A stretch of 64,000 nucleotides of DNA, taken from NCBI RefSeq assembly GCF_000685215.1, contig NZ_ARYJ01000007.1:153791-217790 (forward strand). Reading direction: 5' to 3'. Position numbers and translations under genes: made by a program. Positions 27,503-36,569 of the stretch are shown here, in pieces (position 1 is the stretch's first letter; each line of letters begins with the position of its first letter). Source of the stretch: Hyphomonas jannaschiana VP2. GTDB taxonomy: Bacteria; Pseudomonadota; Alphaproteobacteria; Caulobacterales; Hyphomonadaceae. Under the pieces are notes generated by a model. It ran no database searches and was not told where the DNA came from. It was given only the letters and a program-made list of their open reading frames with translations.

Positions 27503-28948
27503 ATGACGACTGTCATCGATCACACGAAGTCCAACGCGACACCGCCGTCCCTCTATGAAGGGCGGAAGCAGATCTACCCGAAACTTGCCCATGGCAAATT
27601 CCGGATGATCAAGTGGGTCGTGATGGCCGTCACCCTGGGCATCTATTATGCCCTGCCTTGGATCCGCTGGAACCGCGGCGAGGGCATTCCGGATCAAGCC
27701 GTCCTGGCAGATTTCGAAGGCGAGAAGTTCTACTTCTTCTGGTTCGAAATCTGGCCTCAGGAACTCTATTACCTGGCCGGATTGCTCATTATCGGTGCGC
27801 TCGGTCTGTTCCTCGTAACATCTCTGTTCGGACGTGCATGGTGTGGCTACACCTGCCCTCAGACGGTCTGGACCGACCTTTACATCTGGGTTGAACGAGC
27901 GTTCGAAGGTGACCGCGCAGCCCGCATGCGTCTCGATGCGCAACCCTGGTCGTTCAACAAAGCCTGGCGGAAGCTGGGCAAACATTTGATCTGGCTGGTC
28001 ATCGCCTTCTGGACAGGCGGTGCGTTCGTTCTTTACTGGCACGATGCACCAACCGTCGCAAAAGGCTGGTTCACCGGCGAAGCTCCGCTGACGGCCTATT
28101 TCTTTGCGGGCATCCTGACCTTCACGACCTACTTCCTCGCTGGCTGGATGCGGGAACAGGTCTGTACATATATGTGCCCATGGCCACGTATTCAGGGCGC
28201 CCTGACCGATGAGAATGCGCTGAATGTGACCTACCGCTTCGACCGGGGTGAACCGCGCGGCCCACACCGCAAGAACGAAAGCTGGGAAGGCCGCGGCGAC
28301 TGCATTGACTGCAAACAGTGCGTGCAGGTCTGCCCGATGGGTATCGACATCCGCGATGGCGCTCAGCTTGAGTGCATCCATTGCGCGCTCTGCATCGATG
28401 CCTGCGATGACATTATGAAAAAGATCGGGCGGCCGACCGGTCTCATCGCATACGATACGGACATCGCCGTTGCTGAGAGAGCTGCCGGACGCAAACCAAC
28501 TTACAAGATTTTCCGCGTCCGTACGATGCTGTACGCCACCCTGATGCTCATCATCGCTGCGATGGTCGGCTTTGGCTATTTCAACAAATCCACCTTCGAA
28601 GTGAATGTTCTGAAAGACCGGTCACCGCCATTTGTCCGTCTATCCAGCGGTGATATCCGGAATGGCTATACGCTCAAACTGGTCAACAAGGCCTCCGGTC
28701 GGCGCCATGTTGCGGTTGAGATTGACGGCCTGGATGGTGCGTCACTTCAGATGGTCGGCCTTGAAACCGAAGAGAATGGCACCGTCGAACTCGATCTTGG
28801 CGCACACCGTGTGGAACGGTTCCGCATGCTGGTTACCCGCACGCCAGAAGGCACGGCACCACGGGTCAACTACACAGTGATTGTCCGCGATACTGAAACT
28901 GGCGAAGCTGAAGACGCTGCGGCTGTCTTTGTTCAGGGAGAGAACTGA
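27503..28948 (+). CDS. ccoG: cbb3 oxidase accessory protein CcoG (RdxA/FixG), polyferredoxin
   Basis: A 481-residue membrane iron-sulfur protein of the CcoG/FixG family, acting in cbb3 oxidase maturation; it can reduce copper for the CuB site. It has several membrane helices, an early cysteine motif GYTCPQTVW, and a two-cluster ferredoxin domain with CIDCKQCVQVCPMGIDIR and LECIHCALCIDACD at about 268-308. A periplasmic immunoglobulin-like C-terminal part (about 355-470) follows. It starts 33 bases after ccoP and ends with a TGATG overlap into ccoH. Confidence 0.95.
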   Translation: MTTVIDHTKSNATPPSLYEGRKQIYPKLAHGKFRMIKWVVMAVTLGIYYALPWIRWNRGEGIPDQAVLADFEGEKFYFFWFEIWPQELYYLAGLLIIGALGLFLVTSLFGRAWCGYTCPQTVWTDLYIWVERAFEGDRAARMRLDAQPWSFNKAWRKLGKHLIWLVIAFWTGGAFVLYWHDAPTVAKGWFTGEAPLTAYFFAGILTFTTYFLAGWMREQVCTYMCPWPRIQGALTDENALNVTYRFDRGEPRGPHRKNESWEGRGDCIDCKQCVQVCPMGIDIRDGAQLECIHCALCIDACDDIMKKIGRPTGLIAYDTDIAVAERAAGRKPTYKIFRVRTMLYATLMLIIAAMVGFGYFNKSTFEVNVLKDRSPPFVRLSSGDIRNGYTLKLVNKASGRRHVAVEIDGLDGASLQMVGLETEENGTVELDLGAHRVERFRMLVTRTPEGTAPRVNYTVIVRDTETGEAEDAAAVFVQGEN

Positions 28949-29457
28949 TGCCTGCCTCTGCAACCCGCAAACAGTTCCGCCTGAACGGATGGCACGTCTT
29001 CCTGATGCTGTGCGCATTCTTCGGGTTCATGTTCATCGTCAACGGGATCTTCCTGTGGGCGGCCCTGAGCTCGTTCCCGGGAGAAGACGAACAGAAATCC
29101 TACGTCCAGGGCCTTCACTATAACGAGACCATTTCGGCGCGCCGGATCCAGGAAGAACAGGGCTGGTCAGCTCAAATCGGCCTTACCCCGACAGAGATGG
29201 GCGACCGGCTGGTGGTGCGCATCCTCAATCGGGACGACGCCCCACTCGCAACACAGGATATTCAGGCTCAACTGCGCCGCACCGTTACCGGCGCGGAAGA
29301 TGTTCCGGTCGAACTTCAGCGCAGCGCAAACGGCGACTATTTTGCCGACATCAGCCTGCTCGAGAAAGGCGTATGGGAAGCGCGAGTGCAAGCAAGCATC
29401 CCATATGGTACAGATCAGGTTGAGTTCACAGCGAGCAAGAAACTGATCATTCCATGA
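28948..29457 (+). CDS. ccoH: cbb3 oxidase assembly protein CcoH (FixH)
   Basis: A 169-residue protein with one N-terminal membrane helix (about 13-37, VFLMLCAFFGFMFIVNGIFL) and a periplasmic domain of beta strands typical of FixH (for example WSAQIGLTPTEMGDRLVVRI). FixH/CcoH binds the oxidase and stabilises the assembly intermediate. It starts on the ccoG stop and overlaps ccoI by four bases, in the standard ccoGHIS order. No catalytic motif is expected. Confidence 0.9.
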   Translation: MPASATRKQFRLNGWHVFLMLCAFFGFMFIVNGIFLWAALSSFPGEDEQKSYVQGLHYNETISARRIQEEQGWSAQIGLTPTEMGDRLVVRILNRDDAPLATQDIQAQLRRTVTGAEDVPVELQRSANGDYFADISLLEKGVWEARVQASIPYGTDQVEFTASKKLIIP

Positions 29458-31670
29458 GCACGACGGACGTCCTCGCGCATACGCGTGACTGGTCCCTCAG
29501 CGACACACCAGATCAGGAGTCGCCATATTCGGGCCTGTCCGCTTTTGTGCAGAAAAGCGGCAAATCCCAACACCTGGAGCTTCATGTTTCAGGCGCCAAA
29601 TGTGCGGGATGCCTGGCCAAGATAGAAAAATCTGTCGGCGCCCTTGAGGGCGTCTCCGAAGCCCGGCTGAACCTCTCCACAGGCAAGTTCAACATCACCT
29701 GGCAAGGTCCCCTGCCCGCGTCACAAATTGCCGAAACCGTATCGGGTCTTGGTTATGGAGTGAGTGCCGCAGCGGAGACCGACGCTGATGAGGTACAGCG
29801 CAAGGAAGAGAGAGACCTTCTTCTGGCGATGGGCGTTGCCGCATTTGCAGCGGCCAACATCATGCTGCTTTCTGTTTCTGTCTGGTCCGGCGCCGGTGAG
29901 ATGGGTAGCAACACCAAGCAAATCATGCATGCGATTTCAGGTGTGATTGCACTGCCGGCAATTGTATTCTCCGGGCGGCCCTTTTTCCGGTCGGCCTGGT
30001 CTGTCCTGAGACGCGGCCGGGCCAATATGGATGTGCCAATCTCATTGGCCATCATTCTGGCCTTCACCGTCAGCGTTGTTGAAACAATCCGCGGCGGCGA
30101 ACACGCCTATTTCGACGCAGCAGCAATGCTGATCTTCTTCCTTCTGATCGGACGGTTTCTTGAAGCCCGCGTCAGACGGCGCGCCTGTTCCGCTGCGAAT
30201 GATCTTGCCGGCATGTCGAGCCGGGCGGTTACGCGTGTCGACTGCGATGGAAACGCAATCAAGGTGAACCCCGGCGTTGTGGCGCCGGGCGACACAATCC
30301 TTCTCGCGCAGGGGGAAAGAGCGGTCGTCGATATGGCGCTCGCCGATGACATCTGCGAGCTGGACGAAAGCCTGGTGACCGGGGAAAGCGCCCCTCACGT
30401 CCTCACCAAAGGGATGAGAATTTACGCTGGCTCGGTGAACCTCTCCGGCCCGGTTCAGGCGAAAGCGCTGTCACGCGCCTCGGACTCCCTGCTTGCTGAC
30501 ATCGGACGGATGCTGGAGGCTGGCGAACAGCGGCGCTCGGCCTACCGCCGGATCGCGGACAAGGCTGTCGCCCTCTACGTGCCGTTCGTTCACTCTGCCG
30601 CGGCACTGACATTCATTGGCTGGATGCTGGTGGGTGCAGGATTCCGGGAATCCATCCTTATCGCGGTTTCGACCCTGATCATTACCTGCCCCTGCGCCCT
30701 CGCCCTCGCTGCACCGGTGGCGCATGTTGTTGCTGCGGGCAAACTCTTCCAGCGTGGTATTTTCCTGAAATCGGGTGACGCGCTGGAGCGTTTCGCTTCC
30801 GTCGACCGGATCGTACTGGACAAAACCGGCACGCTTTCACTCGGTGTCCCACAGTTGAACGAATACACGGGCTCACAGGAGATCGCTGATGCCGCCCTGC
30901 TCGCGCGCTCAAGCCGCCATCCGCTTTCACGCGCCATCTCAGATGTGGCTGGCCCGGGGCCTGTCGCGCCGGATGTCAAAGAAGTCCCTGGCTGCGGTCT
31001 TGAAGCGACTGTCGAAGGCCAATTGTGGCGCCTGGGATCAGGCCGCTGGATTGGCGTAAACAGTGGCGAGACCCACACGCGCAACCTGTATCTGCAGCGC
31101 GGTGATGAGGCGCCGGTCGCTCTGGAATTCACCGACCGCCTTATCCCGGGGACGGATCAGGCTATCCGCGCCCTTGAGAACGCGGGATATGAGACGGAAA
31201 TCCTCTCTGGCGATACCGAGGACAGAGTCCGGGAAGTCGCATCCGAGCTTGGGATTTCCCGCTTCACAGCTGCAGCATCTCCACAGGACAAGGCTGCCTA
31301 CCTGGAGTCTCTTCGGGATCAGGGGCACAAGGTCCTGATGGTTGGTGACGGCCTCAATGACGCTGGCGCACTCTCCCTGGCGCATGCTTCGGTGACACCC
31401 GGCTCCGCGATTGACATCAGCCAGTCTGCTAGCGACGCGGTGTATTCCGGTGGCATTCAGTCCCTGCCGGTTTTACTCAAACTGTCGAAACGCACACGAA
31501 GCGTCATGCTCGAAAACTTCACCTTCGCGGCACTATACAATCTGGTCGCGATACCGATTGCCGTCACCGGCCATGCCACACCACTGGTCGCGGCCCTCGC
31601 CATGTCATTTTCATCAGTGGCGGTATCACTTAACGCGATCCGCCTCGCAGCATTCACGCAAGACGAGTAA
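29454..31670 (+). CDS. ccoI: Copper-translocating P1B-type ATPase CcoI (FixI)
   Basis: A 738-residue copper P-type ATPase supplying copper for the cbb3 CuB centre. The N-terminal HMA domain has SGAKCAGCLAKIEKS near 44-58. The actuator has LVTGESAP; the membrane CPC metal site is ITCPCALALAAPV; the phosphorylation Asp456 is in LDKTGTLSLG; and the ATP-binding and hinge region ends with VGDGLNDAGAL. These match CopA2/FixI pumps, which export Cu(I) slowly to the oxidase rather than for resistance. The place between ccoH and ccoS confirms the role. Confidence 0.95.
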   Translation: MSTTDVLAHTRDWSLSDTPDQESPYSGLSAFVQKSGKSQHLELHVSGAKCAGCLAKIEKSVGALEGVSEARLNLSTGKFNITWQGPLPASQIAETVSGLGYGVSAAAETDADEVQRKEERDLLLAMGVAAFAAANIMLLSVSVWSGAGEMGSNTKQIMHAISGVIALPAIVFSGRPFFRSAWSVLRRGRANMDVPISLAIILAFTVSVVETIRGGEHAYFDAAAMLIFFLLIGRFLEARVRRRACSAANDLAGMSSRAVTRVDCDGNAIKVNPGVVAPGDTILLAQGERAVVDMALADDICELDESLVTGESAPHVLTKGMRIYAGSVNLSGPVQAKALSRASDSLLADIGRMLEAGEQRRSAYRRIADKAVALYVPFVHSAAALTFIGWMLVGAGFRESILIAVSTLIITCPCALALAAPVAHVVAAGKLFQRGIFLKSGDALERFASVDRIVLDKTGTLSLGVPQLNEYTGSQEIADAALLARSSRHPLSRAISDVAGPGPVAPDVKEVPGCGLEATVEGQLWRLGSGRWIGVNSGETHTRNLYLQRGDEAPVALEFTDRLIPGTDQAIRALENAGYETEILSGDTEDRVREVASELGISRFTAAASPQDKAAYLESLRDQGHKVLMVGDGLNDAGALSLAHASVTPGSAIDISQSASDAVYSGGIQSLPVLLKLSKRTRSVMLENFTFAALYNLVAIPIAVTGHATPLVAALAMSFSSVAVSLNAIRLAAFTQDE

Positions 31671-31671
31671 A

Positions 31672-31824
31672 ATGACCGGCATCCTCTTTCTCATTCCGAT
31701 TGCCCTCTTCATGGGGCTGCTCGGATTAGGAGCATTCATCTGGTCTGTCCGATCAGGGCAATTCGACGATCCTGAAGGATCGGCCAATCGCATTCTGATC
31801 GATGATGAAGACAAGCCCCTTTAG
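31672..31824 (+). CDS. ccoS: cbb3-type oxidase assembly protein CcoS
   Basis: A 50-residue protein, below most ORF thresholds, with one N-terminal membrane helix (GILFLIPIALFMGLLGLGAF) and the CcoS signature FIWSVRSGQFDDPEG, followed by an acidic end (RILIDDEDKPL). CcoS is needed to incorporate the cofactors in CcoN. It follows ccoI by one base and its stop overlaps by four bases the convergent pxpC stop. The signature makes the call firm. Confidence 0.92.
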   Translation: MTGILFLIPIALFMGLLGLGAFIWSVRSGQFDDPEGSANRILIDDEDKPL

Positions 31825-32750
31825 AGGCGCAGGTCCGGTATCCAGCTTCTGAAGAACGCCACCTTCTCCCGCAGATCATCTGCAGCTTCTTCGGGCGTCC
31901 TTTTCAGGAATTGGATGCGGTCACCTGGCCGGATTTGCCCGAGCACGTGATGATCCGCATGGGTTACCTGCAGAACATGCGGGTACCCCCCTGTCGTCTG
32001 CGCATCCTGAAGCAGAATGAATGCCGCGCCGGAAGGCGTCAGCTGGATACCACCGGGAAAGATTGGCGCGCTGGGTCTGAGTGCCGTCTTCTGTAAGCGC
32101 GGCCAGGAACCTGTCACTTCAATGCCTGTCCTGTCGGCCCGGCGCGATGCCACGAAGTCCTGTTTTTTATCCCAACCGGCAATCAGGCTTTCATCAGGCC
32201 CCGGAACACAGCGCAAGGCAAATCCATGAGAAAAGACCTGCCGCATATGTTCGGGCGTTTCCAGATGTCCTGGGTCGACATCCGAAGCGCTTACAGCAAG
32301 GACATCTCCGCTTTTAAGTGCGCGGCCTTCGTATCCGCCAAACGCCGCCGGCAGATAGGTTGACGTGCTTCCCAGAAATGTAGTCCCCGTGAAGCCTCCG
32401 GCTACAGCGATGTATACTCGCGCCCCCGCTTCCGCAGAGCCTAGCTCTATGGCATCCCCTGCCCTAACGGACAGGGTCTGGTGCATGGGCTTGGCTTCGC
32501 CATTTATCCGAACCGTTACCGGGGCCCCTGTCATCGCAATTTTTGCGTCAGCCTGAGCCGCAAGTGAGAACATGCCGAACGGTATCTCAAGCGAACAGGC
32601 ATCCGGAGGATTACCCACCAACCTGTTGGCGAGGGCCATGGACAGCGGGTCTGCCGGACCGGACGCTGGCACGCCCATGTGACGCAAACCATGTCGCGGT
32701 GCCGCTTGCAGCGTCACCTGAAGCCCCGGCTTTGTTACAACGAAACTCAT
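31821..32750 (-). CDS. pxpC: 5-oxoprolinase subunit C (biotin-dependent carboxyltransferase family, KipA)
   Basis: A 309-residue protein of the PxpC/KipA family. Together with PxpA and PxpB it hydrolyses 5-oxoproline, which forms spontaneously from glutamine, to glutamate with ATP. The family opening is clear (GLRHMGVPASGPADPLSMALANRLVGN), followed by the family core motif GGFTGTTFLGSTSTYLPA. The ATG at 32750 is adjacent to the pxpB stop (one base between); an upstream TTG at 32765 is less likely. It is the last gene of the pxp operon. Confidence 0.9.
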   Translation of the reverse strand: MSFVVTKPGLQVTLQAAPRHGLRHMGVPASGPADPLSMALANRLVGNPPDACSLEIPFGMFSLAAQADAKIAMTGAPVTVRINGEAKPMHQTLSVRAGDAIELGSAEAGARVYIAVAGGFTGTTFLGSTSTYLPAAFGGYEGRALKSGDVLAVSASDVDPGHLETPEHMRQVFSHGFALRCVPGPDESLIAGWDKKQDFVASRRADRTGIEVTGSWPRLQKTALRPSAPIFPGGIQLTPSGAAFILLQDAQTTGGYPHVLQVTHADHHVLGQIRPGDRIQFLKRTPEEAADDLREKVAFFRSWIPDLRL

Positions 32751-32751
32751 G

Positions 32752-33384
32752 TCAGCCGCCCACAAGCTTCAGGCTGATTGGCTGGCCTGCCTGTAGAAGG
32801 AAAGGCTCATGTCGTTTTGCGTCGAACAGCCTTTCGTGAACGCGCCCAATAATTGGCCAGCCACCCGGCCCTCCAAGGGCATACAGGCCTATCTGACCGC
32901 TCAGCAGCCCGACTGACCCGGCGGGCACCCTTACTCTGGGTACGGAAAGGCGTTCGGCCACCAGGCTTTTGTCCACACCGTCGACATAGGCAAATCCCGG
33001 AGTGAATCCGAGCATGTCCACGACCAGATCGCTCTGAATCACTTTTTGCAGAAACGCGTCAGTCGACAGGTTGTTTTGCTGCGCAAGCGCTTCAAGGTCC
33101 GGCGCGTTTGCGGATGAGGTGTCCAGCGTGAGCTCAATTGGCTCCCCTGTTCCGGACGATTGTTCCTCATAGCTCTTCAGCCAGTCCTTTAATTGGGCAA
33201 CAGCCTCCGAGGGAGCGCACATAAAAGGATCGAACCGAACAGCCACGATCTCCTTCCCCGGCACAACATCGAGCCAACGCCCACTTGTGCGCAGTGCCTG
33301 AGCAAGCGCATGGCGATGTGCCCTGTCAGCTGGCCTCAGGCACACAGCGTCATCACCAAGAAGGCTAATATTGCAATCGATCAC
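32752..33384 (-). CDS. pxpB: 5-oxoprolinase subunit B (KipI family)
   Basis: A 210-residue PxpB/KipI protein. The signature LGFTPGFAYVDGVD near 133-146, then PRVRVPAGSVGLLSGQIGLY and GPGGWPIIGRV, is the conserved cyclophilin-like core of the family. It starts with GTG at 33384, three bases after the pxpA stop, and lies directly upstream of pxpC. In Bacillus, the KipI relative inhibits a kinase. In the pxpABC arrangement a role in 5-oxoproline hydrolysis is the better reading. Confidence 0.9.
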   Translation of the reverse strand: MIDCNISLLGDDAVCLRPADRAHRHALAQALRTSGRWLDVVPGKEIVAVRFDPFMCAPSEAVAQLKDWLKSYEEQSSGTGEPIELTLDTSSANAPDLEALAQQNNLSTDAFLQKVIQSDLVVDMLGFTPGFAYVDGVDKSLVAERLSVPRVRVPAGSVGLLSGQIGLYALGGPGGWPIIGRVHERLFDAKRHEPFLLQAGQPISLKLVGG

Positions 33385-33387
33385 GTC

Positions 33388-34140
33388 TTAAACCTCGATC
33401 GTCACGCCGCGTTCCAGCAAAGACGTCTTAAGCAGGTGCGCCGCACGGGCTGCGCCAGGCGTGTCTCCATGCAGACAAATTGTATCGGCCGAGACTCTGA
33501 TCATTTCCCCTGTCCGGGCCGTGACACGACGAGACTCAATCAGGTTCAGGACCTGTTTCAGCTGACGCGCGTTATCGGTAATCAGCGCGCCTTCGGTGGT
33601 ACGGGGTGTCAGGCTGCCATCGGCCTCATAAGAGCGGTCCGCAAATGCCTCAGCGACAAAATGAAGACCAGCCCGTTTTGCGCACGCTTCCAGCTTTGAC
33701 TCCGGCGGCCCAACAAGTTCCGGAATCTCCGTTTCGAGGCACAGGGAGACCACGCTTTCTGCGAGGGTCTCACTCTTCGCTGCGTCATTGTACAAAGCGC
33801 CATGCGGCTTGAGGTGAGAAACCAACGCGCTTCGCTCCCGGGCGATCGCTTTCAGCGTCCTGACCTGAGACATGAGAGAGCGGAAAAGGTCTTGGTCACC
33901 AATATTTGCCCGTGATCGGCCGAAACCTTCCCGGTCAGGGTAAGACGGGTGTGCGCCAATTCTCACGCCCCTGGCCTGTGCGGCACGGATAGTTGCGACC
34001 ATCGTCTCGTCATCACCCGCATGACCTCCGCAGGCGATGCTGCATCGGGTTACAACATCCAGGATTGCACGATCGAGCGCCCGGCCTTCAGGCCCTGGCA
34101 ATTCGCCGACATCCGCGTTCAGACAAATCGAAGTTCTCAT
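33388..34140 (-). CDS. pxpA: 5-oxoprolinase subunit A (LamB/YcsF family)
   Basis: A 250-residue LamB/YcsF-family protein, the third part of the 5-oxoprolinase. Family landmarks are LNADVGELPG at the N-terminus, CSIACGGHAGDDETM, and GAHPSYPDREGFGR. A histidine in VSHLKPHGALYND and the late DTICLHGDTPGA probably line the active site. The ATG at 34140 overlaps by four bases the stop of the transporter gene before it, indicating coupled translation. Confidence 0.92.
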   Translation of the reverse strand: MRTSICLNADVGELPGPEGRALDRAILDVVTRCSIACGGHAGDDETMVATIRAAQARGVRIGAHPSYPDREGFGRSRANIGDQDLFRSLMSQVRTLKAIARERSALVSHLKPHGALYNDAAKSETLAESVVSLCLETEIPELVGPPESKLEACAKRAGLHFVAEAFADRSYEADGSLTPRTTEGALITDNARQLKQVLNLIESRRVTARTGEMIRVSADTICLHGDTPGAARAAHLLKTSLLERGVTIEV

Positions 34141-35345
34141 GGCCAGACTCCGAATGCCCGGAGGACAAGCCTCAGTCCGAACCCGCTAGCGATAAGCACA
34201 ACGACACCGCCGAGCATGTTGCTCCAGAGGCCATTCACATGTTCCCCAAGAATGGATTTCCGGTTCATGGTGACAATCAGAAAGACAGCGACAATCGGCA
34301 GTAAGATACCATTCGCAACCTGAGCGACCAGGATCAAGTTTACTGGCTTAAGACCAAGCGACGCTACGAGCGTTCCAATGGCGAGGACAGCCACGGCGAT
34401 GCCCCGGAAAACGTGTCCGCGATTGCGCAACCCGGTTACTTCGCAAACGGCATAGGCCGTCGCGATCGGGGCTGTTACCGCAGACGACAATCCCGCGGCC
34501 AGCAAGCCGGCGCCAACCAGAAGACGCGCAAGTGGGCCGTAGGCCGGTTCCAGGCTCGCGGCCATGTCTGCTGCCCCCTGTATCTGCATGCCGGAGCCAA
34601 AGAGGCTGGCCGCGGCTGTGGAGAGGATCAGGATCGAGATCAATCCTCCAAGACCAATCGATGCACGCGTATCAGCGCTTGCCGCACGCAGCGCTTCTGC
34701 ACCGCCTCCGGGCCATTTCTCACGGACTGAAGCAGCGTGCAGAAACAGATTATACGGAACGATCGTTGTGCCGATGAGCGCAATTGCCGTCAGCAGACTA
34801 CCGTCCGGCAGGCTCGGTCTCAGGCCTATGAGCATTTGGGGGATGTCCGGACGAACCAGTATCAGGCTCCCCGCAAATGCCAGACTCATCAGGATCACCA
34901 ATCCGACCAGAAGCCGCTCAAGAAGCTTGTAGCGTCCGATCAAAATGACTGCGGCAGCCAAGCCCGCCAGCGCCCAGACAATGCTACGCTGAGCTGTCTC
35001 AGGCAAACCAAATGCTGCCCCTGCTCCAAGTGCGCCGCCGGACAGATTGCCTGCTTCATACGCGGCATTTCCTAGCGCCAGCGCCGCCATCACGAGGATG
35101 ACAGACAGCCATTTCAGAACAATGGGAGTCCCCGGCGCTATCAGCGCTTCGCCCAGCCCCTTGCCGCTTGCGATCCCCAGCCGGGCCGCCATGTCCTGCA
35201 GAACCATGGTGGCGGCAGTTGCAAAGACGAGCGCCCAGATCAGGGCGTAGCCGAAATTCGCTCCGGCCAACGTACAGGCTGTCACCGTCCCTGGCCCGAT
35301 AAATGCGGCTGCGACGAGTGCGCCGGGACCGAATGGCAGCTTCAT
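34137..35345 (-). CDS. Divergent NRAMP-family membrane transporter
   Basis: A 402-residue membrane protein with about eleven hydrophobic helices in the NRAMP arrangement. It lacks the metal motifs of true NRAMP. The helix-1 DPGN is replaced by GPGT at 17-20, and the helix-6 MPH is replaced by VPYN at 196-199. Manganese or iron transport is therefore unlikely. It sits between a lipoprotein gene and pxpA with four-base overlaps both ways. Bacillus ycsG, an NRAMP relative, is similarly placed beside ycsF (pxpA). Uptake of an organic substrate tied to 5-oxoproline is a guess from context; magnesium is another option, since some NRAMP relatives with altered motifs carry it. Confidence 0.82.
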   Translation of the reverse strand: MKLPFGPGALVAAAFIGPGTVTACTLAGANFGYALIWALVFATAATMVLQDMAARLGIASGKGLGEALIAPGTPIVLKWLSVILVMAALALGNAAYEAGNLSGGALGAGAAFGLPETAQRSIVWALAGLAAAVILIGRYKLLERLLVGLVILMSLAFAGSLILVRPDIPQMLIGLRPSLPDGSLLTAIALIGTTIVPYNLFLHAASVREKWPGGGAEALRAASADTRASIGLGGLISILILSTAAASLFGSGMQIQGAADMAASLEPAYGPLARLLVGAGLLAAGLSSAVTAPIATAYAVCEVTGLRNRGHVFRGIAVAVLAIGTLVASLGLKPVNLILVAQVANGILLPIVAVFLIVTMNRKSILGEHVNGLWSNMLGGVVVLIASGFGLRLVLRAFGVWP

Positions 35346-36487
35346 TCGACGCGAATGCCCCGGCGAGTTTCCAGATAGGTCGCAAAACTCGCGAGCCAGT
35401 GGCTGCCGGAGTAATGCGTATCACTGACCGCAGCGATACCGGTTTCCTTGTGGCGCTCAGCGGCAGCCAGGAGAGCGGCGCGGCGGGGGTCGCTCGGCGG
35501 CAAGGCCGACGCGATGCCTTCCAACGCCCAGGCGCGGGAGAGGTTCACGCCGTCAAGGTGGACGAGCTTGCCATCCGAAGGATCGAGCACCATGCCGGGC
35601 TCCAGCCAGTCGGCACCGCCATTCACCGGTATCTGCGGCAGGAACAGGCTCAGCCAGGCGGAATATTGCTCTGTGCCCATCACGCGGCGCATGAGGTCCG
35701 CCTCCATCAGACAAGGCGAGAGGAAGTCCTCGCCCGAAGGCTCATAGGCCAGCGGGCAGTTCACATCCTTCTCGTGGAAGCCCAGTACTTTGGCGGCCAG
35801 CTTCTCCCGGAATTGCATGCGGTCTGCCGTATCCGCCCAGTCAAGCATCAGGCCGAACGCGAAGGCCGTCTGATTGTGAGTGCCGATGCGGATTGGATAG
35901 ACCAGCTTGTCGAGCCAGGCGGAGGTGTTCGTTTCGATCAGGTCTTCCAGTGGCGAAAGGGTTTGGACCCAGGTCGCGGCTTCCGGGAAGTCCGCTTCGC
36001 GTAGTTCACTCATCAGCTGCAGGAACCAGGCCTGGCCATAGGGGCGTTCGAAGCTCGCCCGGTCAGGCGCCTGAAAATAAGCCAGCTCGCCAGCAATGTT
36101 ATCTGGCGTGAAACTCTGAGACAGCGCATCGATGATCGTCTGACGATATGGTGTTTCCGGGTCGGTGTTGAGGATGCGCACGAGCAGCCAGTGGCCGTGG
36201 ACCGATGAATGCCAGTCGAAGCAACCATAAAAGGCTGGATAGAACTCCCGTGGCGTACCGGCATCGGCATCGGAGTTCATGAGGTGGCTGACCTTGTTCG
36301 GATATTCCTTATGGATGCAGGCCAGCGCCAGGCGAGCGAAACGGTCTGTGACCACCCCTTCCCTCGGCTCCGGCAGGTCTGCGGCAGGTTCGGTCACGGC
36401 CGGCTTGTCCTCTTCAGGCGCAGGCTTCGGCGCACATCCCGCCAGGCCCGCTACCAAAACCATACACGCGGCTAGTCTTCCGATCAT
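35342..36487 (-). CDS. DUF2891-family lipoprotein
   Basis: About 381 residues. The short basic start MIGRLAACMVLVAGLAGC has a lipobox at LAGC, so the protein should be lipid-anchored in the envelope. The body from about residue 50 matches the DUF2891 family in its helical repeats and conserved aromatic clusters (for example YPAFYGCFDWHSSVHGHWLL and TDTHYSGSHWLASFATYL-like end). The fold resembles alpha/alpha barrels, but the function is unknown. It leads the operon with the NRAMP-like and pxpABC genes through an ATGA overlap. The ATG at 36487 is chosen because it gives a compact signal sequence. Confidence 0.75.
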   Translation of the reverse strand: MIGRLAACMVLVAGLAGCAPKPAPEEDKPAVTEPAADLPEPREGVVTDRFARLALACIHKEYPNKVSHLMNSDADAGTPREFYPAFYGCFDWHSSVHGHWLLVRILNTDPETPYRQTIIDALSQSFTPDNIAGELAYFQAPDRASFERPYGQAWFLQLMSELREADFPEAATWVQTLSPLEDLIETNTSAWLDKLVYPIRIGTHNQTAFAFGLMLDWADTADRMQFREKLAAKVLGFHEKDVNCPLAYEPSGEDFLSPCLMEADLMRRVMGTEQYSAWLSLFLPQIPVNGGADWLEPGMVLDPSDGKLVHLDGVNLSRAWALEGIASALPPSDPRRAALLAAAERHKETGIAAVSDTHYSGSHWLASFATYLETRRGIRVE

Positions 36488-36569
36488 CTGCAACCCCTGA
36501 CCTTGATGCACGCATCCTGCGTATCAGGCAGGACGGCGCAAGGGCAAGAAAGCGGCTGTGACGACCCGG

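Noticed and set aside
25643..28381. A 912-residue open frame on the minus strand across ccoO, ccoQ, ccoP and ccoG
   Set aside because: It is the antisense of four well-supported oxidase genes and has no known domain; long antisense frames are common in GC-rich DNA.
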